Source: Arion vulgaris (lineage: Eukaryota; Mollusca; Gastropoda; Stylommatophora; Arionidae). Taken from it: a DNA stretch of 64,000 bases. A program made the position numbers and the translations under genes. The notes beneath the pieces are model-generated. The model ran no database searches, was not told the DNA's origin, and saw only the letters and a program-made list of their open reading frames with translations. Within the stretch, counting starts at the first letter, position 1. Each line of letters opens with the position of its first letter. The stretch lies in contig CM036768.1 of the NCBI GenBank assembly GCA_020796225.1, positions 38,093,789 through 38,157,788 of the forward strand. The letters are read 5' to 3'. Shown here in pieces: positions 20,821-31,777 of this stretch.

Positions 20821-21200
20821 AGCCGATAGCCAAGTCGATAGCACAATTCGCTAGTACTCACATGCCGTGACTAGTTCAGCGATTCGAGTCCAACATTAGT
20901 AAAAAAGAATTGCGCGCGGCATGCACGAGTTACATGTTACTTGAACCTTTACTAGTGGCTCTAAATTACAAGTACCATTTAAGCCGGAGTGAAGTTTGCC
21001 TGAACAGTGAAGGACACTGATGATAAGGAAAGCTGGCCTTCATTCAAAAATCAGTCATATGTGTAGTATTAGGTGCCGTAACCACGCTCAAATGCATATC
21101 GGGCAAACAAACATCGGGCGAACAAACATCGGGCGAACAAACATATGTGTAGTATTAGGTGCCATGACCACGCCTAAATGCATATCGGGCGAACAAACAA
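20821..21200 (+). mobile_element. SINE-P copy with short internal repeats
   Basis: The head has GCCAAGTCGATAGCAC and TCAGCGATTCGAGTCC (B box). Farther on are GGACACTGATGATAAGG, AGTATTAGGTGCCGTAACC and three 15 bp repeats CATCGGGCGAACAAA. A second AGTATTAGGTGCC block at about 21150 is a partial tandem duplicate. Similar 3' words occur at 24100-24180. Confidence 0.5.
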
Positions 21201-21224
21201 AAAAAAACAATTTTAATTGATACC

Positions 21225-21725
21225 GCATTATAAAAGAAACACACCAACAAACCGTATCAAATATTATAAGGAAACGAAGGTGGAAATATTTAGCTCATGT
21301 TCTTATTGGAGTGATTTCGTTTCTAACAACACAGTGAGAGATAGAACATACCAACAACCCGTATCAAATATTATAAGGAAACGTCGGTGGAAATATTTAG
21401 ATCATGTTCTTATTGGAGTGATTTCGTTTCTAACAACACAGTGAGAGATAGAACACACCAACAACCCGTATCAAATATTATAAGGAAACGTCGGTGGAAA
21501 TATTTAGGTCATGTTCTTATTGGAGTGATTTCGTTTCTAACAACACAGTGAGAGATAGAACACACCAACAACCCGTATCAAATATTATAAGGAAACGTCG
21601 GTGGAAATATTTAGGTCATGTTCTTATTGGAGTGATTTCGTTTCTAACAACACAGTGAGAGATAGAACACACCAACAACCCATATCAAATATTATAAGGA
21701 AACAAAGTTGGAAATATTTAGGTCA
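21225..21725. repeat. 107 bp tandem array, about 4.6 copies
   Basis: CCAACAA starts at 21244 and 21351 set the period. Each unit contains CGTATCAAATATTATAAGG and GGTGGAAATATTTAG, part of the LINE coding sequence. As 107 is not a multiple of 3, each copy shifts the frame. Confidence 0.95.
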
Positions 21726-22000
21726 TGTTCTTAGATCAGACGAAAAGAGACTAAATCGACAAGTCCTTATGTGGTCACCAGTTGGGAAAAGAAAACGTGG
21801 AAGACCAAAGAGCACTCTTCGAAGAACAATCCAACATGAAAGTAAACTATTGGGATGTAAAACCATACACGATCTCAAACTGCTAGCAAAGAACCGCATC
21901 ACATGGAGATCTAAAACCTCTGTCCTATGTGTCGCCTTTGGCACGAAAGGAACAAGCAAGCTAACTATAAAAGAACCTGTGGCCGAATTAATTTTTGTCA
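21225..22000 (+). mobile_element. RTE-like LINE C-terminus with tandem expansion
   Basis: After a 107 bp array the frame runs KYLGHVLRSDEKRLNRQVL, then MWSPVGKRKRGRPKSTLRR, then LLAKNRITWRSKT: a normal RTE C-terminus open for about 90 codons. The array units are copies of the segment coding for SNIIRKRRWKYLGHVL. Confidence 0.8.
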
Positions 22001-22031
22001 AATTTGCACTACACAGTTATACGTCGACATT

Positions 22032-22220
22032 CTTCTCCTTCTCTGTGTTCGTTCTTTACGACCAATTTTAACCACTCTTTGTGATATGTTTGATCTTTGC
22101 CAAGAACGTGTATACGTTGCACATTGGTTTGGTAGGCCCCTAAACGCATAAGACTTCTACACGTTTAGGACACATGCATCCGATTTCATCCAAACCTCCT
22201 TATTCGCACTAGTTTGTTTG
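22032..22220 (-). mobile_element. Core-SINE A copy flanked by a 31 bp direct repeat
   Basis: It reads GTTCGTTCTTTACGACC, TTGATCTTTGCCAAGAACG and GTAGGCCCCTAAACGC, and stops short of the core. A 31 bp sequence starting AATTTGCACTACACAG lies at 22001-22031 and again at 22221-22251, identical, bracketing the copy. Confidence 0.85.
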
Positions 22221-22556
22221 AATTTGCACTACACAGTTATACGTCGACATTAAATTGTAGTTTGTTTGAATTTGAAACGAAAATTGATAAATAAAAAGGA
22301 AATTTGTCGATAAATGAATGTTATTTTTTGACACGATGGCAGAATGGGACGTCATAAATAAATAACCAGATATGATCAGAATGCTCTTTTATGTAAAGTG
22401 TGATCTATTGTGACATGAATCTTATAAATACATAATCTGCGACACATGGGAAAACGGGACAAACAAACGGGCGTTGGCTGCGACACTTGGCAGTTAATGT
22501 ATTAATAGTCTTAGTTTTTATATTTATTTTGCGTTTATGACATTTTAATGATCATC

Positions 22557-22815
22557 ATCATCAGGTAGCTTGTCCCTTCCGGAGCTTGACTCCCATGACA
22601 GCAGTCCTGAAAATCTCTATGTTCTCTGCAAGTTGGCCGGCGTCAGCAGCAGTCATTCTGAGATCGTCAATGGCATCTTGCACCCATCGTCTTCTAGGTC
22701 TTCCACTTGTTCTTCTTTCAGGCAGCATTCCCTCCAAAACTATCTTCTCTAGGCACTCATGTAGTTTGAAGTGTCTGAAATATTTAATTTGCCGCGATTT
22801 TATGTTCTTAAATAG
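22557..22815 (-). mobile_element. RTE-like LINE C-terminus, open frame
   Basis: The minus strand reads IKYFRHFKLHECLEKIV, LPERRTSGRPRRRWVQDAI and RMTAADAGQLAENIE without a stop over about 80 codons, ending just before CATCATCATCA (a GAT tail). It is close to the copies at 27586 and 29185. Confidence 0.8.
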
Positions 22816-22883
22816 CTAACTTTCTTTAATATCAAGCTATTGCAGAACAGAATCATTTGATTGTGTTAATGATATGCATTTAA

Positions 22884-23580
22884 CCCACAGAACCCGGCCT
22901 ACCGGTATTTCGGGAGTGAATGAAAGCTTTGCATATCCCGAGCGCCCGATGTATCGGTCTGATAATTTTTTCAGAATTTTTAATATTTGAAAACAAATTG
23001 TGTACACACGGAGCAACAAACATAACCCACGGGTTCTACATGCTTTTGCGAGATGACGGACACTGTTGTGCTATTTTATTTGGTACTGATAAGTTAATTT
23101 GTTAAGTATTTTCCTGTTGAATAAAAAATGTGTTTAAATTTGTCGGAAATTGTGATTTTAAAAGTATAACAACGGAGCAAGCTGCTGAACTTGCTTTGAA
23201 GGAATCTGAAGATGAATTAGGATTATAATGTGATTATTTTGATAAGGATATAGTAAGTGAGATAGATGATCATTTAGACAATGAAGAATTGCTTTAATTG
23301 ATTGATATTCAAGCTACATATATTCAATATGGTTACAAATCTACATATACGAGTATATTCGCGACCGTACCCAAATATTATATCAAATACATATTTAAAG
23401 TTAGTTTTCTGCAAATAGATAGCAGAAATAACGGAGATGAGGTGGTAAGTTAATTACAAATTATAGCGCTCTTAATTGTGCTAAATTATTATGTTTTAAT
23501 ATAACTCTGATGTGTCCTGTTCTTGCTCAGGAGCTCCGGGGAAGGGATTTTTAAAGTACAGGTGGCCAGGTTTCAAAAGG
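22884..23580. mobile_element. Putative decayed piggyBac-like element
   Basis: It is bounded by TTAA at 22880-22883 and 23581-23584. The ends CCCACAGAACCCGGCCTACC and, reversed, CCTTTTGAAACCTGGCCACC align with small gaps. Inside, around 23170-23285, a plus-strand frame reads TTEQAAELALKESEDEL and then DDHLDNEELL, acidic like piggyBac transposase N-termini. The catalytic domain is absent. Confidence is moderate because the ends are imperfect. Confidence 0.5.
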
Positions 23581-23584
23581 TTAA

Positions 23585-24189
23585 TGATACATATTGAAAA
23601 TCATCGTTAGAAAGAAGTTTAAAGACAACTCTATTTTATTTTTTTGTTCAGATAATATTACATTCTAACCTTAAGCCTCCACAAACTCCTTTCAACAAAT
23701 GTCTTGCGACTTAGCTAACTTCATCAACCGTTATATATTTGATCTGGCAACGAATCTGCCATATACGATTAGTGTGTATCTTCTCCAGCAGTATACAATA
23801 ACTTAAGACAGTTAAGCTCAAGCGGACATTTCTGGAAGTTATCATTCTCACGTTACGTGCAACTAGTATCCCAGTATATGCAGCTTAAGACGGGTACATT
23901 TTAAAAACACAGCAACACTCGAAAATAAGATTATATTATAGTTAATGCAGCTTAAGATGAAAATAAGATTATATTATAGTATATGCAGATTAAGATGAAT
24001 TTCCTTTTTTTTAAAAACACAGCAACACTCGAACATAAGATTATTTTATGCCTGAAATTGGTTACTTCTGAAGTAAGAGAATGCACGTCTGTATCGCGGG
24101 GGACACTGATAATAAGGAAGGCATGCACCACACCTAGTGCCCTGACTACGTCTGAATTAAAAGCGGACGAATGAAGAAGAAGTCTCAAA
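23585..24189. other. Unassigned stretch with a duplicated segment
   Basis: TTTTAAAAACACAGCAACACTCGA occurs at about 23900 and 24010, and ATAAGATTATATTATAGT at about 23925 and 23961, so a segment of about 110 bp is partly duplicated. The words resemble the MITE-Q interior. Position 24100-24180 resembles the SINE-P 3' part. Confidence 0.45.
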
Positions 24190-24472
24190 TTGTGAGCCGC
24201 AGCAGCGTAGTTGTTAGTGAACTCGATTCTCCTGCTAGTGGGCTGGATTCAATTCTTACAGTGGGGTCACTTTTTTTGCAACCGTAACAACTCTCAGGTC
24301 GACCCAGTCTCATATGGGTACCAGAAAAAGCACTGGGAAGTCAAGGCGGCCGGCGTGATGTTGACAACATCACCCATCGTGTTCCGACGACGGTCAATGA
24401 AAAATACGGACCTAACATCGTATAACCCCATATACCACCTGGTATGAAAAATGTTTCTTTACTTGCTTTCTG
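24190..24472 (+). mobile_element. SINE-M copy
   Basis: GCAGCGTAGTTGTTAGTGAAC and CTGGATTCAATTC give the tRNA-like head; GGTACCAGAAAAAGCACTGG and CCATCGTGTTCCGACG the body. A TSD is not clear (GTCTCAA on both sides). Confidence 0.8.
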
Positions 24473-24614
24473 TTTTTTTATGTCTCAATTAAATTTAGCG
24501 CTAAAAACAGAATGTCATTACAATTAATACTTTTTATGACTAAATTACCAAGTACTCATATCATTGTGTAATATTGCAATTTCACTTACAACTTATATTT
24601 AAAAGTTATATCAA

Positions 24615-24800
24615 ACAACAGCCACATGTATCATAAGGCAGAACAGTTCAAGTGGAAATTCCCGAAAAATTAGATCACTCACGTCACGTAATGTATGCAA
24701 TCTAGTTTTCTTGGATAAATAAACATGCATTTCCAGATCAACACAACATGTGAAGACAAGGTTATTTTATGTCACTAATTCAATTTTACATTATAAGTAC
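24615..24800 (+). mobile_element. MITE-Q fragment without ends
   Basis: ATCATAAGGCAGAACAGTTC, CACTCACGTCACG and ACACAACATGTGAAGACAAGG follow the MITE-Q interior in order but are much decayed. Confidence 0.45.
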
Positions 24801-25129
24801 TAACTGATGTAAAATACGCCAAGATTTGCTATATAAATAACCCAACTGCCGTACACTGCGACAAGCATTGTTTCATGTAAAGTTAGTGTTAAATGTATAT
24901 CAACGTATTATGATCTAATTTATGTCGTTTCTCTACAACTATTTCTACAACGTGATTCCATCCGGTCGGGAGTTTGATATAATTTTTAAAGTGAATAACA
25001 TTGGTATACATTTCTCAGCGAGGAAATGCAAAAAAAAGTCGTGATTTTTAGTTCGGAAATGAATGTGATAAAATGACGAATGTGTTAATAAAAATAAAAT
25101 AAATGATTCGGCTACATAAGTAGACTGCC

Positions 25130-26092
25130 AACGCCTCAAAGAGAATTACTACATAGATACAGTGGATTCAAGGTCTCAAAGAGCACTACTACCTAGGTAC
25201 AGTGGATTCAAAGCCCTAAAGAGCACTACTACCTAGGTACAGTGGATTCAAGGCCTCAAATATAACTACTACTCCGATACAGTGAATTCAATGCCTCAAA
25301 AAGCACTACTACTCCGATAAAGTGGATTCAAAGCCTCAAAGAGAACTACTACTCCGATACAGTGAATTCAATGCCTCAAAGAGCACTACTACCTCGATAC
25401 AGTAGATTCAATGCCTCAAAGAGCACTACTATCTAGATACAGTGGATTCAATGCCTCAAAGAGCATTACTATCTAGATACAGTAGATTCAATGCCTCAAA
25501 GAGCACTACTATCTAGATACAGTGAATTCAATGCCTCAAAGAGCACTACTATCTAGATACAGTGAATTCAATGCCTCAAAGAGCACTACTACCTCGAGAC
25601 AGTAGATTCAATGCCTCAAAGAGCACTACTATCTAGATACAGTAGATTCAATGCCTCAAAGAGCACTACTATCTAGATACAGTAGATTCAATGCCTCAAA
25701 GAGCACTACTATCTAGATACAGTGAATTCAATGCCTCAAAGAGCACTACTACCTCGAAACAGTAGATTCAATGCCTCAAAGAGCTCTACTATCTAGATAC
25801 AGTAGATTCAATGCCTCAAAGAGCACTACTATCTAGATACAGTGAATTCAATGCCTCAAAGAGCACTACTATCTAGATACAGTGAATTCAATGCCTCAAA
25901 GAGCACTACTATCTAGATACAGTAGATTCAATGCCTCAAAGAGCACTACTATCTAGATACAGTAGATTCAATGCCTCAAAGAGCACTACTATCTAGATAC
26001 AGTAGATTCAATGCCTCAAAGAGCACTACTATCTAGATACAGTGGATTCAATGCCTCAAAGAGAACTACTACTCCGAAACAGTGGATTCAAG
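25130..26092. repeat. 40 bp satellite-like array, about 24 copies
   Basis: The unit is AGTAGATTCAATGCCTCAAA plus GAGCACTACTATCTAGATAC. The period is exactly 40. The outer units on both sides (ACTACTCCGATAC variants) are more diverged than the inner ones, as expected where unequal exchange homogenises the centre. Variants include GTGAATTC for GTAGATTC. Confidence 0.95.
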
Positions 26093-26162
26093 GAAAAAGG
26101 TAGTCAACGAAAAAATGAGGATCACATAAATAAAAGAAAGAGGAAATCATTACTTCGGAAGC

Positions 26163-26579
26163 GCACACACACACACACGCACACACACGCACACACACAC
26201 ACGCACACGCACACACGCACACGCACACACATACATACGCACACACAAACGCACGCACATACACCCACGCACACGCACACACGCACACGTACACACGCAC
26301 ACGCACACACGCACACGCACACACACACACACACACACGCACACACACACACGCACACACACACAAACACACACACGCACACGCACACGCACACACGCAC
26401 ACGCACACACACGCACACACGCACACACACACACGCACACACACACACACGCACACACACACACGCACACACACACGCACACACACACATGCACACATAC
26501 ACACACACACGCACACACACACACGCACGCACGCACACACACGCACACACACACACACACGCACACACACACACACACA
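26163..26579. repeat. CA-type microsatellite, about 417 bp
   Basis: Almost purely CACACG and CACA, with few breaks such as CAAACG and CACCCACG. It is thus nearly all alternating purine-pyrimidine, favourable for Z-DNA. The histidine/threonine and valine/cysteine open frames on both strands are artefacts. Confidence 0.97.
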
Positions 26580-27130
26580 ACAAGCCTTTTTAGAAATCTC
26601 TATTTAACCTGAGGAAGTGAAATGAGAAAAAAAAAACATGATTAGAGAAAGGAAAGAATAAAAGAGCACATCCGTTACAGCTGCTACCTATATATTTTAC
26701 ATGTCCCACTGCGAAAGGTTGCTATCATATCCGTGTATCTAGTAAGTGGACTCCTGCCTCCATCAACGTTAGTTGCTTATCAGTGTTTGATGCGTCCATT
26801 GTACAAAGCGTCGGTGGTTACTGATTATATATACAGTTTGTTTCTGATTATCTCATCATTATTTGATGACGCAATTAAACAAAGATTACAGAAAATGTGA
26901 ACAAACAGTTGCACGAGTAGAACATGACCTTGTGTTATCGGATATATTGTATAGACAGCTTTGATTTCAAACAAACAGAAAAATACTGTGCATAGAATAG
27001 CAATCAGACAGTGCAATGAAATAGATAGAAGCTGTAATCTAAATCATTGAATTCGGAAGCGCATATTTAGTGAGATTTCCTTTGTACAAATATATCATTC
27101 TGTATAAACATACTATGTTTAATTGCGAAG
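26580..27130. other. Unassigned AT-rich stretch
   Basis: No family or coding signal was recognised. Confidence 0.4.
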
Positions 27131-27133
27131 GAT

Positions 27134-27497
27134 TGCATTTATTGCACCTGGTTGTCCCATATGTCATGCCAAATGTATTTATTGCACCTGGTTGTCCCAT
27201 ATGGCATGCCAAATGTATTTATTGCACCTGGTTGTCCCATATGTCATGCCAAATGTATTTATTGCACCTGGTTGTCCCATATGGCATGCCAAATGTATTT
27301 ATTGCACCTGGTTGTCCCATATGTCATGCCAAATGTATTTATTGCACCTGGTTGTCCCATATGGCATGCCAAATGTATTTATTGCACCTGATTGTCCCAT
27401 ATGTCATGCCAAATGTATTTATTGCACCTGGTTGTCCCATATGGCATGCCAAATGTATTTATTGCACCTGGTTGTCCCATATGGCATGCCAAATGTA
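27134..27497. repeat. 40 bp array, 9 copies, alternating variants
   Basis: The unit is ATTGCACCTGGTTGTCCCAT plus ATGKCATGCCAAATGTATTT, starting at 27141. Copies alternate ATGTCATG and ATGGCATG in the order T,G,T,G,T,G,T,G,G, so the real growing block is 80 bp. GCCAAATGTACC at its right edge is the SINE-E head, from which part of the unit comes. Confidence 0.95.
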
Positions 27498-28138
27498 CCA
27501 GGTTCGCTCCCTCGTGGAAACATCTGAATATTTTCCCAGAGATCCCTGATCTCAGTGTAGGTGATATCGGGTTCCTAGTCCTATCTGACTTTGGTCACAT
27601 CAAGCGTCACGATGGCCTGGAAAGAATAATACTAGAGGGTACGGTCCCAGGACGCAGAGGCAGAGGCAGACCAAGAAGAAGATGGCTACAAGATATTAAA
27701 GAAACCATAAACCATGGATCGACGAAGTGGGTGAACTGGCAAGAGACAGAGTGAATTTCAGATGTGCTGCAAAGAGAGCAACGTCCTATAAAGGATACGC
27801 ACCTTGATGATGATGATGATGATGATGAGTCCTATCGGAGAAGGACGATAAAACGTAGGTCCCGTATTAAATTTGAGGACGTACAAGAACCCTTGGCAGT
27901 TCAAAATCGAGAAGAACAGGCTGGAAATCCGCTGTCCGGGCAAAATTAATTAGAAAACATTAAAAACAATTCCTACACAATATCTTTACTATCTTCAAAA
28001 ATACCTCGGAGACCTCACCGGTGCTACGGAGTTCGTGCACTGCAGCTGAGATAGTCCTGTGTAATGTAGATATCAGATCACACATGGTTACCCACCGAAG
28101 TGCAATTATTATAGTCCTATCATTCAGTTAATCAATGA
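27498..28138 (+). mobile_element. SINE-E copy, expanded at the head and split by a LINE
   Basis: The B box region CCAGGTTCGCTCCCTCG follows the 40 bp array. The body runs to GGTTCCTAGTCCTATC, is broken by the LINE at 27586-27827, then continues GAGAAGGACGATAAAACG, CAAGAACCCTTGGCAG, ACCGGTGCTACGGAG and GTTACCCACCGAAGTGC to an AATC-like tail. Confidence 0.85.
27586..27827 (+). mobile_element. RTE-like LINE 3' end with 9 bp TSD
   Basis: The frame reads FGHIKRHDGLERII, then GTVPGRRGRGRPRRRW, LQDIKETIN, and stops. The tail is a GAT repeat. AGTCCTATC lies at both 27577-27585 and 27828-27836, the target being the SINE-E body. Confidence 0.85.
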
Positions 28139-28250
28139 ATCCCCATATGCTCTGTCCATCTCGGCAGAAAAGGAAAGTCACTTTCAGTTAATCAATGAAT
28201 CCCCATATGGCTCTGTCCATCTCGGCAGAAAAGGAAAGTCACTTTCAGAT
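28123..28250. repeat. 60 bp tandem duplication at a SINE 3' end
   Basis: TTCAGTTAATCAATGAATCC, then CTCTGTCCATCTCGGCAG and AAAAGGAAAGTCAC occur twice, at 28123 and 28183, with one inserted G. The block overlaps the SINE-E tail. Confidence 0.9.
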
Positions 28251-28517
28251 AGTGTTGAATAAAGTACGAGCTCGATAGCTTCAGCAACAGTTAAAAGAAT
28301 AAACAGAAAAATACATTTGTGTGACCGGAATTACGCGATCATATGCAAGTCACAAAGCGTGGTTGAGAATTGATAACTTCAAAACAAACTCCAACCAGCA
28401 CCAATACAAACATATGGTGTCATGTTGTCAGTGAGGATATTGTCACCTGATAGGAGACGGGTCAGAATTTTAAAAACCGTAAAAACCGGATGTGCAGTAC
28501 ATCTAGATTATTATATC

Positions 28518-28886
28518 AGAGCCAACTATAAACTTATGGGCCTTCCGACTCAGGTAAGAATTATGGGAAATCAGATCACAACTATACCACGTGACCTCGC
28601 ATTCCAGTATTGGTGTATATAGACGAATTCATGTTAAAATCAACACAAAATTCTAAATCGAAGTTATATTATCCAACAAGTTAAGTTGTTAAGTTTAAAA
28701 AAAGGAATATCAATATTATAAATATTTTTCATCAATAAATAACCATAAACTCACAGAATTGAGTAAAATTGCAAAACGAAAGCTTGCAGTGTTGTATCAA
28801 ACATCTATATTTTCCGGCCCCTTTTCTGATCTAGGTCAGGGAACCCCCACTCAGCGGTCTGGCCTAGTTATCTAGAGTTGGCTGCG
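28518..28886 (+). mobile_element. MITE-Q copy, CAGCCAAC end type
   Basis: AGAGCCAACTATAAACTTAT at the left and GAGTTGGCTGCG at the right are inverted. Flanks ATTATATC and ATTATACT match at 6 of 8. The interior has CACGTGACCTCGCATTCC and AATAAATAACCATAAACTC. Confidence 0.75.
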
Positions 28887-28939
28887 ATTATACTAAGTGG
28901 CTTAGACTCTACAGACTAACTCTATAATGTGTAAATAAA

Positions 28940-28992
28940 ATACATACCACAAAGAGGGGTTAAACAATGTAGACTAAACAAAAGAAGAAGAT
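28940..28992 (+). mobile_element. Core-SINE 3' tail fragment
   Basis: ACATACCACAAAGAGGGGTT followed by a GAAGAAGA tail matches the end of the copy at 29817. Confidence 0.45.
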
Positions 28993-29184
28993 GAAGTCCA
29001 CCGTCCCCCTCTCTCTCAGTCCTGGTGCAGTACAAGGACTCGACAGTTGTTCTTCACTTTTTCCAGATGTATTCTTTATTGTTTCACATAATACTCCAGT
29101 ATCTTTTATGTACTCAAGTAAACTCCGTGTCCATGTTTGTTTGGAAAATCCCCTTTTCCAGTTTACTTGTGGGTTCCCCTAAAG

Positions 29185-29800
29185 TACTTGTCTAATGACA
29201 CTCCACTGTCTTCACCTGGGTAGTTCGACCCGTCGGCATTTTCTCATCTAAGACTGTTGCCACCCCAACAGTCCTACGGAAATTCTCTCTCTCATATACC
29301 AGATGTCCTGCCACTGCAGCCGTCATGTTCAAACCATCTGTTACATCCTGAATCCATCCTCTTCGTGGCCTTCCTCTTCTTTTCTTTGCCGGTATGTCTC
29401 TTTCCATGATGGTCTTCTCCAGCCCTTCATGTCTTTTTATATGTCCAAAATATTTCAATTTTCTCTTTCTTATTTGTAGCATCAGCCAGTTTTCTATGAT
29501 TTTGAGTTCTTTCTGGATAGATCTATTTGTTCTCTTCTCTGTCCAAGATATACGAATGACTCTTCTGTGACACTTATATTCAAAAGCACATATATGTTTT
29601 TCCACTGCTTTATTAATTGTCCATGCTTCATACCCATACATTTCCACTGGGAATATGCATGCTCTTATTATTCTGATCTTTGTTTTTTATCAGTTCCGTT
29701 CCATACTGTTTTGAGTTAATTTTTTGTAAAGCCATATTTGTTCTTCTTTTAATTTCTTTCATCTCATTTCCATCTTTGAGAATACATAGGAAAGTTATAA
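29185..29800 (-). mobile_element. RTE-like LINE, thumb to C-terminus, 150-codon open frame
   Basis: The minus strand runs MYGYEAWTINKAVEKHI, AFEYKCHRRVIRISW, LKYFGHIKRHEGLEK, AKKRRGRPRRGWIQDV and AAVAGHLVYERENFRR. This is the YGxExW thumb motif through the GRPRR tail of a non-LTR reverse transcriptase. Upstream, after a frameshift, it reads KEIKRRTNMALQKIN. It is one of the least damaged LINE remnants here. Confidence 0.85.
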
Positions 29801-29816
29801 CACCTATGTGGTGATG

Positions 29817-30062
29817 AGGCTCACAAGATGAGCAAAGAATAGTAAGACTGCGACCTACAAGGCATGTCGTAAGAGGCGACTGAGGTAAGGAACTAGGGAA
29901 GCTACCCTAGTAAATAAACGCGTCGCAAAAAACGAATGGGCTGGCCTATTTGAAGGCGCATAATTGACACACGTTCAATCTTTCTTATGTTCGGATCACA
30001 TACAAATCACAAAGAGGGGTTTACAAGTTTTCGAATCCGGATCGTTGGAAAAAGCAGAAGAC
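29817..30062 (+). mobile_element. Core-SINE B copy, full length
   Basis: AGCAAAGAATAGTAAGACTG, CGACCTACAAGGCATGTCG, AGGAACTAGGGAAGCTACCC, GGCGCATAATTGACAC and a GAAAAAGCAGAAG tail are in standard order. Confidence 0.8.
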
Positions 30063-30439
30063 GCGAACACGTAAAGGTGAAAAGACAATTATGCTTTAAT
30101 TCTATCTAACACTGAATATCGTTTTTCACATCATACAAGACAACATTATTCCACTACAGTCAAGGATAATGACCCTCGGTGATGTTCAAACAAAGGGAGT
30201 GTTTCATATATCACGTTTCATTGTTGGAGGATGTGACAAATAATTAAGTGAGTAAGACAAGATGTCTTCTTTATAACCCCCACGAAGAATTTCTAGAACT
30301 TGTACACGAAATTGTGTCATGTCCACGCCGTGATTGTATATGGAATACCATTGTGCACTTTTGCAAATACATCGTTTCAACACAACGTTAACTATACCAA
30401 CACCAGTACTAATTAAATCACTATCGTTACTGTAATACC

Positions 30440-30665
30440 GCTTTGTGGGCGGTGTAGGACAGATGAGACGTGAGCCGGGGAAATTTAATGGCCTCATGGC
30501 TGGTACAGTCGCCTCGAAACTGTTCAGGTTAGAATGTTATCTTTATGTCCTTGACAGAAAAAACACAACTCTTTGGTCTCACCGTGGATTTAACATGGGT
30601 TACCCGCATTGGAGTCGCACACTAATCCATTCGGCCAGATGCTACTCATTATTTTATAACATTGG
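30440..30665 (+). mobile_element. SINE-I copy
   Basis: CAGATGAGACGTGAGCCGGG, AATTTAATGGCCTCATGGC, TACAGTCGCCTCGAAACTG, GTGGATTTAACATGGG and CCATTCGGCCAGATGCTAC match the copies at 10050 and 44460. Confidence 0.65.
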
Positions 30666-30736
30666 ATTAATTGCAATAACAGTCACTTTAAAATGTCTTC
30701 TGTATCACGTATGACATGTAAAAGATGCGGATAGAT

Positions 30737-30900
30737 CAGTGCCGGCTCGTCATTAAGAGCCAATGGGGCCGGACTCACCAAAATAAGGTGTAACCTGTAT
30801 TTATTATTTTATACATTAAAATATATCCTAACCGAAACCATAATTTTTCCGAGAATTTCTGTCTGGCCCTACCAACAAAAATGATCACGAACCGCCACTG
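30737..30900 (+). mobile_element. MITE-F copy, hAT-like
   Basis: The ends CAGTGCCGGCTCGTCATTA and CACGAACCGCCACTG are inverted. Flanks GGATAGAT (30729-30736) and GCATAGAT (30901-30908) match at 7 of 8. It is 164 bp with no coding capacity, so it depended on an outside transposase. Confidence 0.85.
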
Positions 30901-30931
30901 GCATAGATATATCACTATGTGTGGGTCTAAA

Positions 30932-31373
30932 GATGCTTGAACATACGATTCAGTCAAGTGGATGAGATACGTCAGCAAGTAGTCAAGATGCTTAAACATA
31001 GGATTCAGTCAAGTGGATGAAATACGTCAGCAAGTAGTCAAGATGCTTAAACATACGATTCAGTCAAGTGGATGAGATACGTCAGCAAGTAGTCAAGATG
31101 CTTAAACATACGATTCAGTCAAGTGGATGAGATACGTCAGCAAGTAGTCAAGATGCTTAAACATACGATTCAGTCAAGTGGATGAGATACGTCAGCAAGT
31201 AGTCAAGATGCTTAAACATACGATTCAGTCAAGTGGATGAGATACATCAGCAAGTAGTCAAGATGCTTAAACATACGATTCAGTCAAGTGGATGAGATAC
31301 GTCAGAAAGTAGTCAAGATGCTTAAACTCTGAATTCAGTCAAGTGGATGAGATACGTCAGCAAGTAGTCAAAG
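30932..31373. repeat. 55 bp minisatellite, 8 copies
   Basis: The unit is AGATGCTTAAACATACGATT, then CAGTCAAGTGGATGAGATAC and GTCAGCAAGTAGTCA. Starts at 30986 and 31041 set the period. Copies are nearly identical. Confidence 0.95.
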
Positions 31374-31689
31374 AGAACTTGAGCCTCTATGTGGTGTGGA
31401 GATAAAGTGGTAATATATTGCTAAATGAGTCTTCTGTTCGTTACCTGTACGGAATGATCTGGATTTTGTATCCTCTTGAGATTGCTGACGTAGAGCAAAT
31501 ATCATAAAGCCTAAATATGCCGAGAAAAATGATCGTTAAAGAGCAATGAAAACACGAAGAAACGGAAATTGTGGGAAACTTAGAGTCAATGAGACCGACT
31601 TAAAACATTTCCTGTAGGGTAAAATCGGAAACACTGCTCTACACGTATATGGTGCCATACAGAAGTAGGTAATAAAACAGGTGTTAAAC
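31374..31689. other. Unassigned stretch
   Basis: No family or coding signal was recognised. Confidence 0.4.
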
Positions 31690-31777
31690 AAACAGTAGTT
31701 CTTGTCAATGATCCATTATTTATCACAATAAGAATGATCAAATTGTCGCAAAGAACTACGCTAAGTAGAAGAAGAAG
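31690..31777 (+). mobile_element. Core-SINE A tail, diverged
   Basis: AGTTCTTGTCAATGATCC, ATCACAATAAGAATGATC and AAAGAACTACGC with a GAAGAAGAAGAA tail follow the core-SINE A 3' order. Confidence 0.5.

Noticed and set aside
26042..26593. Long histidine/threonine and valine/cysteine open frames on both strands
   Set aside because: They are readings of a CA microsatellite in several frames, with no start context or non-repeat sequence.
27070..27754. Repeat protein with HLVVPYG-like units
   Set aside because: It is the 40 bp array read through; three frames are open at once, as 120 bp is a common multiple.
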